Under the pieces are notes generated by a model, which saw nothing but the letters and a program-made list of their open reading frames with translations, searched no databases and was not told where the DNA came from. A program made the position numbers and the translations under genes. This document shows positions 31,979-38,968 of a stretch of 61,109 bases of DNA, one piece after another (the first letter of the stretch is position 1; each line of letters starts with the position of its first letter). The DNA comes from a virus, in IMG/VR virus record IMGVR_UViG_3300009593_000019, positions 1 to 61,109 of that record. One strand, given 5' to 3'.

Positions 31979-32257
31979 ATGGATACGGTTTATCTAATAG
32001 TGGCGATGTTATTGAACATAGAAACAGGTATCGTAGAACCTCGCCATCACGCAGCTTACAAATTTGACACATTACCAGAATGTATGCAATTCGTAAATTC
32101 ACAATACGAAGGCTTATATGGTGGTCTGGTATATAAACTACAAGAAGAAGGTAAGGTAACAACACAAATAATCAATATAGGTTGTGCCGAAATGTCTGAA
32201 CAAGACGCATTAGATTTTATGAAAGAGCACGAAATCAAACCTGGTGTAGGTGCTTGA
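31979..32257 (+). CDS. Small protein of unknown function downstream of tmRNA
   Basis: A 92-residue protein behind AGGAGAAAG. It has a hydrophobic N-terminus (DTVYLIVAMLLNIETG) that may be a weak signal or a beta strand, then a mixed acidic part with two cysteines. Its 3' end contains the -35 box of the gp33 promoter. No family recognised. Confidence 0.6.
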   Translation: MDTVYLIVAMLLNIETGIVEPRHHAAYKFDTLPECMQFVNSQYEGLYGGLVYKLQEEGKVTTQIINIGCAEMSEQDALDFMKEHEIKPGVGA

Positions 32258-32282
32258 CAAACTAACTATAACCTGATATAGT
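32254..32282 (+). promoter_or_regulatory. Early sigma70-type promoter for gp33-gp59
   Basis: GGTGC-TTGACA (box at 32254-32259), a 17-base spacer and TATAGT (32277-32282). The predicted +1 is 32289, exactly the A of the gp33 ATG. Confidence 0.85.
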
Positions 32283-32288
32283 AAGAGA

Positions 32289-32501
32289 ATGAATAGTAAA
32301 CAATTTAGTTTAGAAATAGAAAACTACAAGAAAGAACATAAAGGCATATCTTATATGGATGCCATTGTTCATTATTGTGAAGAGAGAAGTATTGATACGG
32401 CAACGGTCGGTCCTTTAATTAACAAGGCTTTAAAAGAAAAGGTTGCTTTAGAGTGTCAGAAATTAAATCTGTTACCTAAAACAAGCGAGTTGCCTATATA
32501 A
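32289..32501 (+). CDS. gp33: Late-transcription co-activator, gp33-like
   Basis: A 70-residue acidic helical protein (MNSKQFSLEIENYKKEHKGI, then MDAIVHYCEERSID and INKALKEKVALECQKLNLLP). Its size, sequence pattern and position directly upstream of gp59 match the gp33 of T4-like cyanophages, which links the late sigma factor and polymerase to the sliding clamp. T4 gp33 is longer (112). The ATG coincides with the promoter's predicted +1 and has no ribosome site, so the mRNA is probably leaderless. Its stop overlaps the gp59 start. Confidence 0.75.
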   Translation: MNSKQFSLEIENYKKEHKGISYMDAIVHYCEERSIDTATVGPLINKALKEKVALECQKLNLLPKTSELPI

Positions 32502-33106
32502 TGTATGGAGGATTTGATGTATTTAAAATCTGGTTGGGAATAAAATTACACTTCACAACAGATACTTACGATTATATTACCTATGGTGGTAAAGTTAATT
32601 GTAAGATAGAGACTTTTACAAAACGAAATGATAGGTACTTCTTTCATAAACTTTCTAAAAAATATAACGCAGAAGAAGCAGTTGATTTCTTTGTGGCAAA
32701 CTTTTTGCATAAAGACAAAGCCTGGATTGGAAATCTTGCTAAGTCTGATGGCGCTGATATATACTTGGATTACAAGAAGCGTAAAGATAGTTTTACTTAT
32801 CAGTTTAGGAATGAGTGTAATAGTATTAGGCTTAATATGGATAATAAGCGCCTGTCTTTTGATGACCTTTTTATGGTTAATGGAGGTCAACATCCAATCT
32901 TTTTCAAACTTCTACTATCTAAACAAATATGTTATGAAACTCTTGTGGTCTTTGAAGAGTTATTGGGATTCATTAGAAGATGGGATAAAGAGATTGAGGA
33001 AAAAGTAGTATGGCCAATATATGCAAAACGAATAAAGAAGTTTACGCCATTTTTACGATACAATAGAACAGAAACTAAATTGATTATGAAAGAGATTTTT
33101 AATTGA
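32501..33106 (+). CDS. gp59: Helicase loader, gp59-like
   Basis: A 201-residue protein similar in length to T4 gp59 (217) and sharing its typical line KRNDRYFFHKLSKKY, the AVDFFVANF helix and AWIGNLA motif, plus a C-terminal VWPIYAKRIKKF block. gp59 loads the gp41 helicase on gp32-coated forks. It is coupled to gp33 (TAATG) and followed shortly by gp32, a functional partner. Confidence 0.85.
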   Translation: MYGGFDVFKIWLGIKLHFTTDTYDYITYGGKVNCKIETFTKRNDRYFFHKLSKKYNAEEAVDFFVANFLHKDKAWIGNLAKSDGADIYLDYKKRKDSFTYQFRNECNSIRLNMDNKRLSFDDLFMVNGGQHPIFFKLLLSKQICYETLVVFEELLGFIRRWDKEIEEKVVWPIYAKRIKKFTPFLRYNRTETKLIMKEIFN

Positions 33107-33108
33107 GT

Positions 33109-33417
33109 ATGACAGAATACAAAAAGAAACTTGATGATAAGATTAAAGAATTAAATAGTACCAGAGTTTTTAAGAAGATAACACCTAAAGGTGATTTATC
33201 GTGGTACATTAAATGGATTTCTAGTGTTATTATTCTCACTGGAATGGTGTTGACATCAATACCTATATCGCCTATGAACCTATATTTTCACTTTACAGGT
33301 GTTGTAGGTTGGTTTATAGTAGGTATGTTGTGGCACGATAGGGCACTTATAATGTTAAATGCAGTAGCAGCCGTGATATTTGCTACAGGCATATTAAATT
33401 CATACATAGGTGCTTGA
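33109..33417 (+). CDS. Small three-helix membrane protein (paralogue of 16213 gene)
   Basis: A 102-residue protein with a charged helical N-terminus and three membrane segments (WISSVIILTGMVLTSIPI, FTGVVGWFIVGMLW, LNAVAAVIFATGIL). The membrane part aligns by eye with the protein at 16213. A TTG at 33103 overlapping the gp59 stop is an alternative start. Function unknown; two copies in one phage suggest a real role at the membrane. Confidence 0.6.
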   Translation: MTEYKKKLDDKIKELNSTRVFKKITPKGDLSWYIKWISSVIILTGMVLTSIPISPMNLYFHFTGVVGWFIVGMLWHDRALIMLNAVAAVIFATGILNSYIGA

Positions 33418-33442
33418 CAAAAGAATAAAAAGGTGTTATATT
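33414..33442 (+). promoter_or_regulatory. Early sigma70-type promoter
   Basis: GGTGC-TTGACA (box at 33414-33419), a 17-base spacer and TATATT (33437-33442). The predicted +1 (about 33449) is one base before the ATG of the small gene at 33450. Confidence 0.8.
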
Positions 33443-33449
33443 AGATACA

Positions 33450-33623
33450 ATGTTTGACAGATTTATATATTTGACATTAGACAAAATTGTTAATCTTTGT
33501 GAAAAGGCAAAGACTTTCATTAAAGAAAGAAAGTTGCCTAAAGAGTGCAAACAAGATTGGCAAACTGGTTATAAGAAGTGGAAAAGGCAGAATGAACATA
33601 AAAATGCTGATGATTGTCAATAG
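33450..33623 (+). CDS. 57-residue basic protein, probably leaderless
   Basis: A basic helical protein (MFDRFIYLTLDKIVNLCEKA, then KQDWQTGYKKWKRQNEHK) whose ATG is at +1 or +2 of the preceding promoter with no ribosome site. The promoter placement is the main evidence for it. It ends just before the gp32 late promoter. Function unknown. Confidence 0.6.
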   Translation: MFDRFIYLTLDKIVNLCEKAKTFIKERKLPKECKQDWQTGYKKWKRQNEHKNADDCQ

Positions 33624-33629
33624 AAGATG

Positions 33630-33637
33630 TATAAATA
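33630..33637 (+). promoter_or_regulatory. T4-type late promoter upstream of gp32
   Basis: Exact TATAAATA followed by GTAGCATA, 70 bases before gp32, allowing high gp32 expression late as well as read-through from the early promoters. Confidence 0.7.
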
Positions 33638-33707
33638 GTAGCATATATAATAATATATACAAAACATACAATAATACAAATACGAAATACATACAAGGAG
33701 AAAAATT

Positions 33708-34610
33708 ATGGATTTTGAAAGTCTAAAAAATAGTCAAAGCAATTTTGACAAATTGACGAAACAAATAGAAGCAAACCTCAATCCTGAGGATGCTGCTAAA
33801 ACTAAAAACAAATACCAAGACGACAGATTGTGGAAACCTGAACTAGATAAAACTGGTAATGGTTATGCTGTGCTAAGGTTTTTACCTGCACCACAGAAAG
33901 AAGAAATGCCGTGGGCTAGAGTATGGTCTCACGCTTTCCAAGGTCCTGGCGGATGGTATATTGAGAACTCTCTAACTACACTTGGTCAAAAGGATCCTGT
34001 GTCAGAAGAGAATACTATATTATGGAACTCTGGTGTTGATAGTGATAAAGAAATCGCTAGAAAACGAAAGAGAAAACTATCGTACTACTCAAACATCTAT
34101 GTTGTGAGTGACCCAAAGCATCCTGAAAACGAAGGCAAAGTTTTCTTATTTAAATTCGGTAAAAAGATTTTTGATAAGATTACAGAAGCAATGCAGCCAG
34201 CGTTTGAAGATGAAAAACCTATTAACCCATTTGATTTCTGGACAGGTGCAAACTTTAAACTGAAAATCAGAAAAGTTGATGGTTTCTGGAATTACGATAA
34301 ATCTGAATTTGAGGCTGTTAGTCCAATCAGTACCGATGATGAAGCAATCAAAGGTATTTGGAACAAACAATATCCTCTGAAGCCATTCCTAGAAGCGGCG
34401 AATTTTAAATCTTATGACGAACTTAAAGAGAAGTTTAATCGTGTGATTGCCGGTTCAAAGAATACCGAGACTGCTAGTGAAATAGACCTCCCACCTACGA
34501 CTGGCGGTGTGGCTGCAACAGCAACCACTTCGGTTAAAAGTAATGAGGCGTCTGGCGTTGAAGATGATGATACATTATCTTACTTTTCAAAACTCGCTGA
34601 AGACGAATAA
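33708..34610 (+). CDS. gp32: Single-stranded DNA-binding protein gp32
   Basis: A 300-residue gp32. Visible parts are the N-terminal cooperativity region (residues 1-20), the OB-fold core (LRFLPAPQKEEMPWARVWSHAFQGPGGW, split around 57-84; later YYSNIYVVSDPKHPENEGKV) and an acidic C-terminus ending DDDTLSYFSKLAEDE, the protein-interaction tail. The zinc-binding Cys/His cluster of T4 gp32 is absent, as in cyanophage homologues. It coats single-stranded DNA and recruits gp59. The ribosome site is AAGGAG. A terminator follows. Confidence 0.93.
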   Translation: MDFESLKNSQSNFDKLTKQIEANLNPEDAAKTKNKYQDDRLWKPELDKTGNGYAVLRFLPAPQKEEMPWARVWSHAFQGPGGWYIENSLTTLGQKDPVSEENTILWNSGVDSDKEIARKRKRKLSYYSNIYVVSDPKHPENEGKVFLFKFGKKIFDKITEAMQPAFEDEKPINPFDFWTGANFKLKIRKVDGFWNYDKSEFEAVSPISTDDEAIKGIWNKQYPLKPFLEAANFKSYDELKEKFNRVIAGSKNTETASEIDLPPTTGGVAATATTSVKSNEASGVEDDDTLSYFSKLAEDE

Positions 34611-34640
34611 TCTCTCTCTTTCCTACATTACTTTAAAAGC

Positions 34641-34672
34641 AAAGGGTACCTTTTACGGTACCCTTTGTCATT
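34641..34672 (+). terminator. Rho-independent terminator after gp32
   Basis: A perfect 10-bp stem AAAGGGTACC/GGTACCCTTT with a TTTTAC loop, followed by GTCATTTC. The flanking A and T runs could make it work in both directions. Confidence 0.8.
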
Positions 34673-34677
34673 TCTAT

Positions 34678-34685
34678 TATAAATA
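34678..34685 (+). promoter_or_regulatory. T4-type late promoter adjacent to start codon
   Basis: Exact TATAAATA ending 9 bases before the ATG at 34694, the same distance as at 51490/51506. With a start point 6-7 bases after the box, the mRNA would have a leader of about two bases. Confidence 0.75.
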
Positions 34686-34693
34686 TATGTGTT

Positions 34694-35245
34694 ATGGCAA
34701 TATCTATATTTGACCCAATTGTACAAAAACAAGGAGACACCAGAAAGTCTGGTGCTTGGTATCGTAAGGCTGTCAGCAGTATAGCTGATAAATCGCAGGC
34801 AAGAGCATTAATGAGAGCAGGCCAACTAATTAGTAGACCTTCTCAAGGACGATTGAACTTATTTTTTTATGACCCTAAATTTAAACGAACACTACCTTAT
34901 TACGACACATTCCCATTAGTATTACCATTAGAACCGATTAAAGGTGGATTTATTGGAATGAATTTTCATTATCTACCTCCTGCAATGAGATTTACTCTAC
35001 TCGCAAGAATGGATAAATTCTTATCCGGTGATATGATAAGACCTAACACGAAATACGAAGTATCCTATGATAGTGTGAAGAACATACCTATGGTTAAACC
35101 AACTCTTCATAAATATCTTTATAGTAATGTACGAAGTCAGTTTTTGCGTATTAATGCGTCTGAAGCTGCAATAGCAGTATACTTGCCAGTACAACAATTT
35201 AGAAAACAACCAGCGACTACCGTTTGGCGTAGAAGCAGAAATTAG
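34694..35245 (+). CDS. Conserved T4-like virion-completion protein (gp2/gp3 type)
   Basis: A 183-residue protein with FFYDPKFKRTLPYYDTFPLVLPLEP and FIGMNFHYLPPAMRF in its centre and VKPTLHKYLYSNVRSQFLRI near the end, a pattern conserved in T4-like marine phages. I recall it being annotated as DNA end protector (gp2), but T4 gp3 (tail completion, 176 residues) has a similar size, so the exact role is left open. It is transcribed from a late promoter, probably leaderless. Confidence 0.6.
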   Translation: MAISIFDPIVQKQGDTRKSGAWYRKAVSSIADKSQARALMRAGQLISRPSQGRLNLFFYDPKFKRTLPYYDTFPLVLPLEPIKGGFIGMNFHYLPPAMRFTLLARMDKFLSGDMIRPNTKYEVSYDSVKNIPMVKPTLHKYLYSNVRSQFLRINASEAAIAVYLPVQQFRKQPATTVWRRSRN

Positions 35246-35282
35246 TAGAGGACTTTTATGATGAATAAGAGTAATAAGGTAA

Positions 35283-35438
35283 ATGGCAAGAAGAACTTTT
35301 TGGCGAGTATGTGTCGTCAAGTTGAGAATGTTGTGGTGCGATATTAGAGGCCATCACGGACATAAGTGGGATTACGAACCTGGAGATTATTATTTAGGAA
35401 TGCGTAAATCAAAATATTGGAATAGTAAACACAAATAG
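35283..35438 (+). CDS. 51-residue basic aromatic protein
   Basis: ATG behind AATAAGG. The peptide MARRTFWRVCVVKLRMLWCD then RGHHGHKWDYEPGDYYLG is rich in Trp, Tyr, His and Arg, unlike a random frame. A competing short frame starts at 35259 but is less protein-like. Sits between two virion genes; function unknown. Confidence 0.5.
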   Translation: MARRTFWRVCVVKLRMLWCDIRGHHGHKWDYEPGDYYLGMRKSKYWNSKHK

Positions 35439-35450
35439 AGAGAAACAGAT

Positions 35451-36410
35451 ATGGCAATTTTAAGAGGCGGAAAAAGAATTGGTGGTATGGATATCAGATT
35501 AGGTATTCCTAGAGACCGTGCCTTTGACAATATCAACCGAGACCCGAAGTTAAAACAAAGGGTAGGTGCAAACCCAGCGACAACAATAGGTAGATACCAA
35601 TCCTATGTAAATGAAGCAGAAGGTTTTGCTCGTAAGGCTAGATATTATGTCGTCTTTGAATTACCAACTGGTGGTAAGATTGCAGGTGCAATGGACTTTG
35701 GTGGTTCAGTACCTGGTGGTGATGGTATGGTACACGGTAGTGATATAAGAAGATACTCAAACGAAGCAAACTTGCAACGAAGAGTACAAGCCTTTGTATC
35801 AGAAGTGAATATGCCTGCTAGAACAATGAAAACAAAAGCAGTAAAACATAATGGTCCACCAAGACACATTGTTTACGATTATGAAATGGCAGATGTTTCT
35901 ATGACATTTTATACAGACAAATATATGAGAGAAAGAATATTTTTTGAAATGTGGCAGAAGACTGCCTTTTCAAATATAACTCACAACTATGCGTACTATG
36001 ATGAGTATGTAGCACCGATTAATATTCTTCAATTAGGTGCAGACCCAGGAGCACAAGAACGAGACGGTGCAACATATGGTGTTAGATTGTGGGAAGCGTA
36101 TCCAGTTTCAGTAGGTGATGTATCGTATGCTTCAGGTTCAAATGAAGTACAGACATTTACCGTACAATTTAAATATAGATACTGGTTGAATTTTGCGTTA
36201 GACCAACAAAACAAATTTCAAATTGGTCAATCGCATTTTAATAATGCTGTTGTAAAAGAAGGAGACACAGGATTTTTAAGTAAATTACCACCTGAATTGA
36301 GAAGAGCAGGTGAAGGTGTGTTGCAAAACTTGAAGAGGTCATTCCCAATCGGTAAGATTACTGGTGGTAGAGTTATGCCTCCGTTCAAGTTTGGACCCCT
36401 AAATATATAA
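35451..36410 (+). CDS. gp54: Baseplate tail-tube initiator, gp54-like
   Basis: A 319-residue protein; T4 gp54 has 320. The tube-fold pattern is visible in YYVVFELPTGGKIAG, VSEVNMPARTMKTKA, MSMTFYTDKYMRERIFFEMW-like strands and RLWEAYPVSVGDVSYA followed by VQTFTVQFKYRYW. gp54 sits on the baseplate with gp48 to start tube polymerisation. The gp48-like gene is at 41166. The tail-tube protein gp19 is related in fold but much shorter, so gp54 is preferred. Confidence 0.75.
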   Translation: MAILRGGKRIGGMDIRLGIPRDRAFDNINRDPKLKQRVGANPATTIGRYQSYVNEAEGFARKARYYVVFELPTGGKIAGAMDFGGSVPGGDGMVHGSDIRRYSNEANLQRRVQAFVSEVNMPARTMKTKAVKHNGPPRHIVYDYEMADVSMTFYTDKYMRERIFFEMWQKTAFSNITHNYAYYDEYVAPINILQLGADPGAQERDGATYGVRLWEAYPVSVGDVSYASGSNEVQTFTVQFKYRYWLNFALDQQNKFQIGQSHFNNAVVKEGDTGFLSKLPPELRRAGEGVLQNLKRSFPIGKITGGRVMPPFKFGPLNI

Positions 36411-36438
36411 TAGTAAATAATAAGGAGATGATAACAAT

Positions 36439-37173
36439 ATGGCTTTACCTAAAATTGAAGTCCCAACATATAGAATAACGCTACCTAGTGAAGACAAGAT
36501 AGTAGAATTTAGACCGTTCTTGGTCAAAGAAGAAAAGATACTTTTAATGGCGATGGAAGAAGCGAATGACGCTCAAATGAAATCGGCAGTAAGAGACCTA
36601 ATCAATTCTTGTACTTTCGGCAAACTCAATGTGAACACTATGCCTCTATTTGACATAGAATATTTGTTTTTAAATATTCGTGCCAAGTCAGTAGGTGAGA
36701 TTGCAAAATTCAAAGTATTCTGTCCTGAAGACAAGGTAACTTTATGTGATGTTGAACTAGACTTAACTACGGTTGAAGTGCAGGTTGATGACGAACATAC
36801 AAACAATGTGGTATTAGATGAAGAAAGAAGTCTAGGTATCGTGTTGAAATATCCAAACATATCCACTATTCCTATGGGCATAGATGAATCAAAAAATGCA
36901 AGTGCAATTTTTAAAACAATTGTAGAATGTATTGATTATATCTATGAGGGCGAAAAAGTGCATAAAGCAAAGGATTCTACAACACAAGAACTAGAAGAGT
37001 TTTTTAATAGCTTGAACACAAAGCAGTTTGAGAAGATTAAGAAGTTTTTTGACACAATGCCAAAATTAAGACACGAAGTTGAAGTAGTGAACCCGAATAC
37101 TAAAAAGAAGTCGGTGGTAACTCTTCAAGGCTTGTCTGATTTTTTCGTATCAGCCTCTCCCACAACAACCTAG
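36439..37173 (+). CDS. gp26: Baseplate hub/tail assembly chaperone-like protein, gp26-like
   Basis: A 244-residue protein of the T4 baseplate gp26 type (family T4_baseplate): LPKIEVPTYRITLPSEDKIV, FRPFLVKEEKILLMAMEE and FGKLNVNTMPLFDIEYLFLNIRAKSVGE spread over the first 90 residues. T4 gp26 (208) is needed to build the hub but is not a major virion part. The last codons contain a slippery TTTTTTC in phase, followed by a hairpin and an open -1 frame, so part of the ribosomes probably make a longer protein. Confidence 0.8.
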   Translation: MALPKIEVPTYRITLPSEDKIVEFRPFLVKEEKILLMAMEEANDAQMKSAVRDLINSCTFGKLNVNTMPLFDIEYLFLNIRAKSVGEIAKFKVFCPEDKVTLCDVELDLTTVEVQVDDEHTNNVVLDEERSLGIVLKYPNISTIPMGIDESKNASAIFKTIVECIDYIYEGEKVHKAKDSTTQELEEFFNSLNTKQFEKIKKFFDTMPKLRHEVEVVNPNTKKKSVVTLQGLSDFFVSASPTTT

Positions 37174-37177
37174 AGGC
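37140..37177 (+). promoter_or_regulatory. Predicted -1 programmed frameshift signal
   Basis: T-TTT-TTC (37140-37146) is in the X-XXY-YYZ phase of the gp26 frame (GAT TTT TTC). Six bases later a 6-bp hairpin GCCTCT/AGAGGC (37153-37158 with 37172-37177, 13-base loop) starts, at the usual spacing for a stimulatory structure. The gp26 stop (37171) lies at the hairpin's 3' arm. Confidence 0.75.
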
Positions 37178-37346
37178 GTACTACGAGACTAATTTTGCGT
37201 TAATGCAACATCACAAATATAGTCTAGCAGAATTAGATAATCTTTTTCCTTGGGAGAAAGAGGTCTATGTAGGACTACTAGTAAAATTTCTCAAAGATGA
37301 GAAAGAAAAGGCAAGAAGAGATAATGTAGGGAAAGGTCCTGCATAA
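37146..37346 (+). CDS. -1 frameshift extension of gp26 (66 residues)
   Basis: The -1 frame entered at CGT 37146 reads RISLSHNNLEAYYETNFALM, continues with QHHKYSLAELDNLFPWEKEV and ends at TAA 37344-37346. It has no upstream start or ribosome site of its own; the only ATG (37203) would drop the conserved-looking YYETNFALM. The fused protein would be about 302 residues. This layout, directly before membrane genes and a tape-measure candidate, mirrors the G/GT tail-chaperone pair of lambda-type phages. It may instead be read separately as a short gp51-like gene. Confidence 0.7.
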   Translation, partial: RISLSHNNLEAYYETNFALMQHHKYSLAELDNLFPWEKEVYVGLLVKFLKDEKEKARRDNVGKGPA

Positions 37347-37370
37347 ATATAGATAAAGTTGAAAGGATTT

Positions 37371-37835
37371 ATGAGCAAAGATGAATTTAAAGTATCTGAC
37401 CAGACGGCTATTAGTATGCCTATGAGGAACTTAATCTCCATAGTGGCTGCAGTTGCAGTAGGAGTTTGGGCTTACTTCGGTGTCTTGGAAAGATTAAACA
37501 GAATTGAGACGAATGAAGAACTATTAAGAAAAGATTTAGAAGGCTACACCGTATCAATTAATAAAGAATTAGAAAAAAATACAGAATTTAGAATAAAATG
37601 GCCGAGAGGCGAAATGGGTACATTACCTGCTGATAGTGAGCAGTATATGCTTATTGAACACATTGCTGGTCAATTAGAGACTATGAGTAAGAGAATGGAA
37701 GAAATGATGAACAATGGGGTCAACATTAAGAGGTTACAAGAGGATGTTAAGTTATTGAGAGAGGATGTTGAAAAATTAAAAGATAGTAATAGAAATATAA
37801 TCTATTCTAACGGTAACGGTAAAAAGGAACAATAG
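37371..37835 (+). CDS. Membrane-anchored coiled-coil protein in tail operon
   Basis: A 154-residue protein. It has KVSDQTAISMPMRNLISIVA, a membrane segment (about residues 20-37) and two coiled-coil parts (LNRIETNEELLRKDLEG and IKRLQEDVKLLREDVEKLKD). ATG 37371 has AAAGGA in front; the upstream TTG 37359 is rejected. Proteins with the same ISMPMRNL segment are common in T4-like marine phages; function unknown. Confidence 0.65.
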   Translation: MSKDEFKVSDQTAISMPMRNLISIVAAVAVGVWAYFGVLERLNRIETNEELLRKDLEGYTVSINKELEKNTEFRIKWPRGEMGTLPADSEQYMLIEHIAGQLETMSKRMEEMMNNGVNIKRLQEDVKLLREDVEKLKDSNRNIIYSNGNGKKEQ

Positions 37836-37841
37836 AAACAT

Positions 37842-38150
37842 ATGAAAAAGACATTAGCATTATTATTTTCGTTGATGTTCTTTACGAGTGTTGTATATGC
37901 ACAAAAATTATACACAGGCGGCGAGAAATACGAGAAAGAGGGAGTTGTTGCCTTAACACTTACACTAAATGGTAAAATGATTGAGTGGGTATACAAAGAA
38001 AACTTATCACAATGCTTGAAATCTAAAAGAGTAGCAAGTAGAGAAGTAGGTGGTGAAAGAGTTATCTTTGCGTGTAAGATGGTAAAAGCTCTTTTACAAG
38101 AAGACAAACAAACAAAGTATGGTATTAGATTACTAAAAATATTAGACTAA
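37842..38150 (+). CDS. Small exported protein, first of a related pair
   Basis: A 102-residue protein with a signal peptide (cleavage after VVYAQ or VYA, about residue 20). The mature part has LSQCLKSKRVASREVGGERV, a second Cys (FACKMVKALLQEDK) and ends LLKILD. The Cys spacing and LK-IL ending resemble the next gene's product, so the two may be diverged duplicates. Periplasmic; function unknown. Confidence 0.6.
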   Translation: MKKTLALLFSLMFFTSVVYAQKLYTGGEKYEKEGVVALTLTLNGKMIEWVYKENLSQCLKSKRVASREVGGERVIFACKMVKALLQEDKQTKYGIRLLKILD

Positions 38151-38157
38151 AGGATTT

Positions 38158-38613
38158 ATGAATAAGATATTATTAATAGCATTTTTATTTTTGATGATGT
38201 ACGCTCCAGCATATGCTGATTGTACAGGTTGTGGAGATGACGGACACCAAGTTTGTCCTATTGAAGAGAAGGCACATAAACATATAACGGTGATGACAGA
38301 AGAACATAAGACTTCAACATCACAACCAGAAGATGGTGTTGTATTTGCAGTATGTATCTTTGAAATTGATGAGGCAACAGGTGAAAGAAAATTAATTGAC
38401 CATAGAGCAAGTGAGAACTTGATGGACTGCTTGAAAAATAAAAGAGAAGCAGAAAGAGATTATAAAGAGAAGAAAGATAAAGGTGGTATCTTCAATATGA
38501 CTTGTGATAAAGTTAACGCAAAAGTACAAGTACAAGAAGATGGTTCGTGGAAGATTTTAGAAATATTAGGAAGACACGAACAAGCATATATTAGAAAAAA
38601 AGTTTACGAATAA
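38158..38613 (+). CDS. Exported Cys-rich protein, second of a related pair
   Basis: A 151-residue protein with a signal peptide (cleavage after AYAD or YA, about residue 20). A CTGCGDDGHQVCP cluster follows the cleavage site, and then MDCLKNKREAERDYKEKKDK, FNMTCDKVNAKVQVQEDG and WKILEILG. The last blocks align with the preceding exported protein. It could bind a metal through the N-terminal cysteines and His. Function unknown. Confidence 0.6.
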   Translation: MNKILLIAFLFLMMYAPAYADCTGCGDDGHQVCPIEEKAHKHITVMTEEHKTSTSQPEDGVVFAVCIFEIDEATGERKLIDHRASENLMDCLKNKREAERDYKEKKDKGGIFNMTCDKVNAKVQVQEDGSWKILEILGRHEQAYIRKKVYE

Positions 38614-38629
38614 TCGTGGGAGATAAAAA

Positions 38630-38956
38630 ATGGCAGAAGAAAAGATTGTAGTACCTGCTGATAAAAAAGAAATCAGTAAAAAGGTAAAGGTTGACTTGGA
38701 AGTGGACACTAGTGTAAAAGATTTAGGTCCTAATCCTTACGCAAAAATTATTCATATGGCAAGAGCAGTAGACGCTTGGAGAATATTTCCAAGATTGTTC
38801 TTAACCGTATATATTGTTTTATTATACAAATGTGTAATTTGGTATATGAACTTACAGGCACCTACTATGGAACAAAGTGGGTTAATCAGTATCGTTGTTG
38901 GTGCTGGTGCAGCTTGGTTTGGTTTATATACAGGTTCAAGTAAGAAAAACAAATAA
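38630..38956 (+). CDS. Two-helix membrane protein, holin-like candidate
   Basis: A 108-residue protein with a charged cytoplasmic N-terminus (1-50), two membrane segments (FPRLFLTVYIVLLYKCVIWYM and GLISIVVGAGAAWFGLYTGS) and a short Lys-rich end. The topology and size suit a class II holin, and WRIFPRLFL...AAWFGLYTGS recurs in marine phage membrane proteins. The location in the tail operon rather than beside an endolysin leaves this open. Confidence 0.5.
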   Translation: MAEEKIVVPADKKEISKKVKVDLEVDTSVKDLGPNPYAKIIHMARAVDAWRIFPRLFLTVYIVLLYKCVIWYMNLQAPTMEQSGLISIVVGAGAAWFGLYTGSSKKNK

Positions 38957-38968
38957 GGTAACGAGTAA

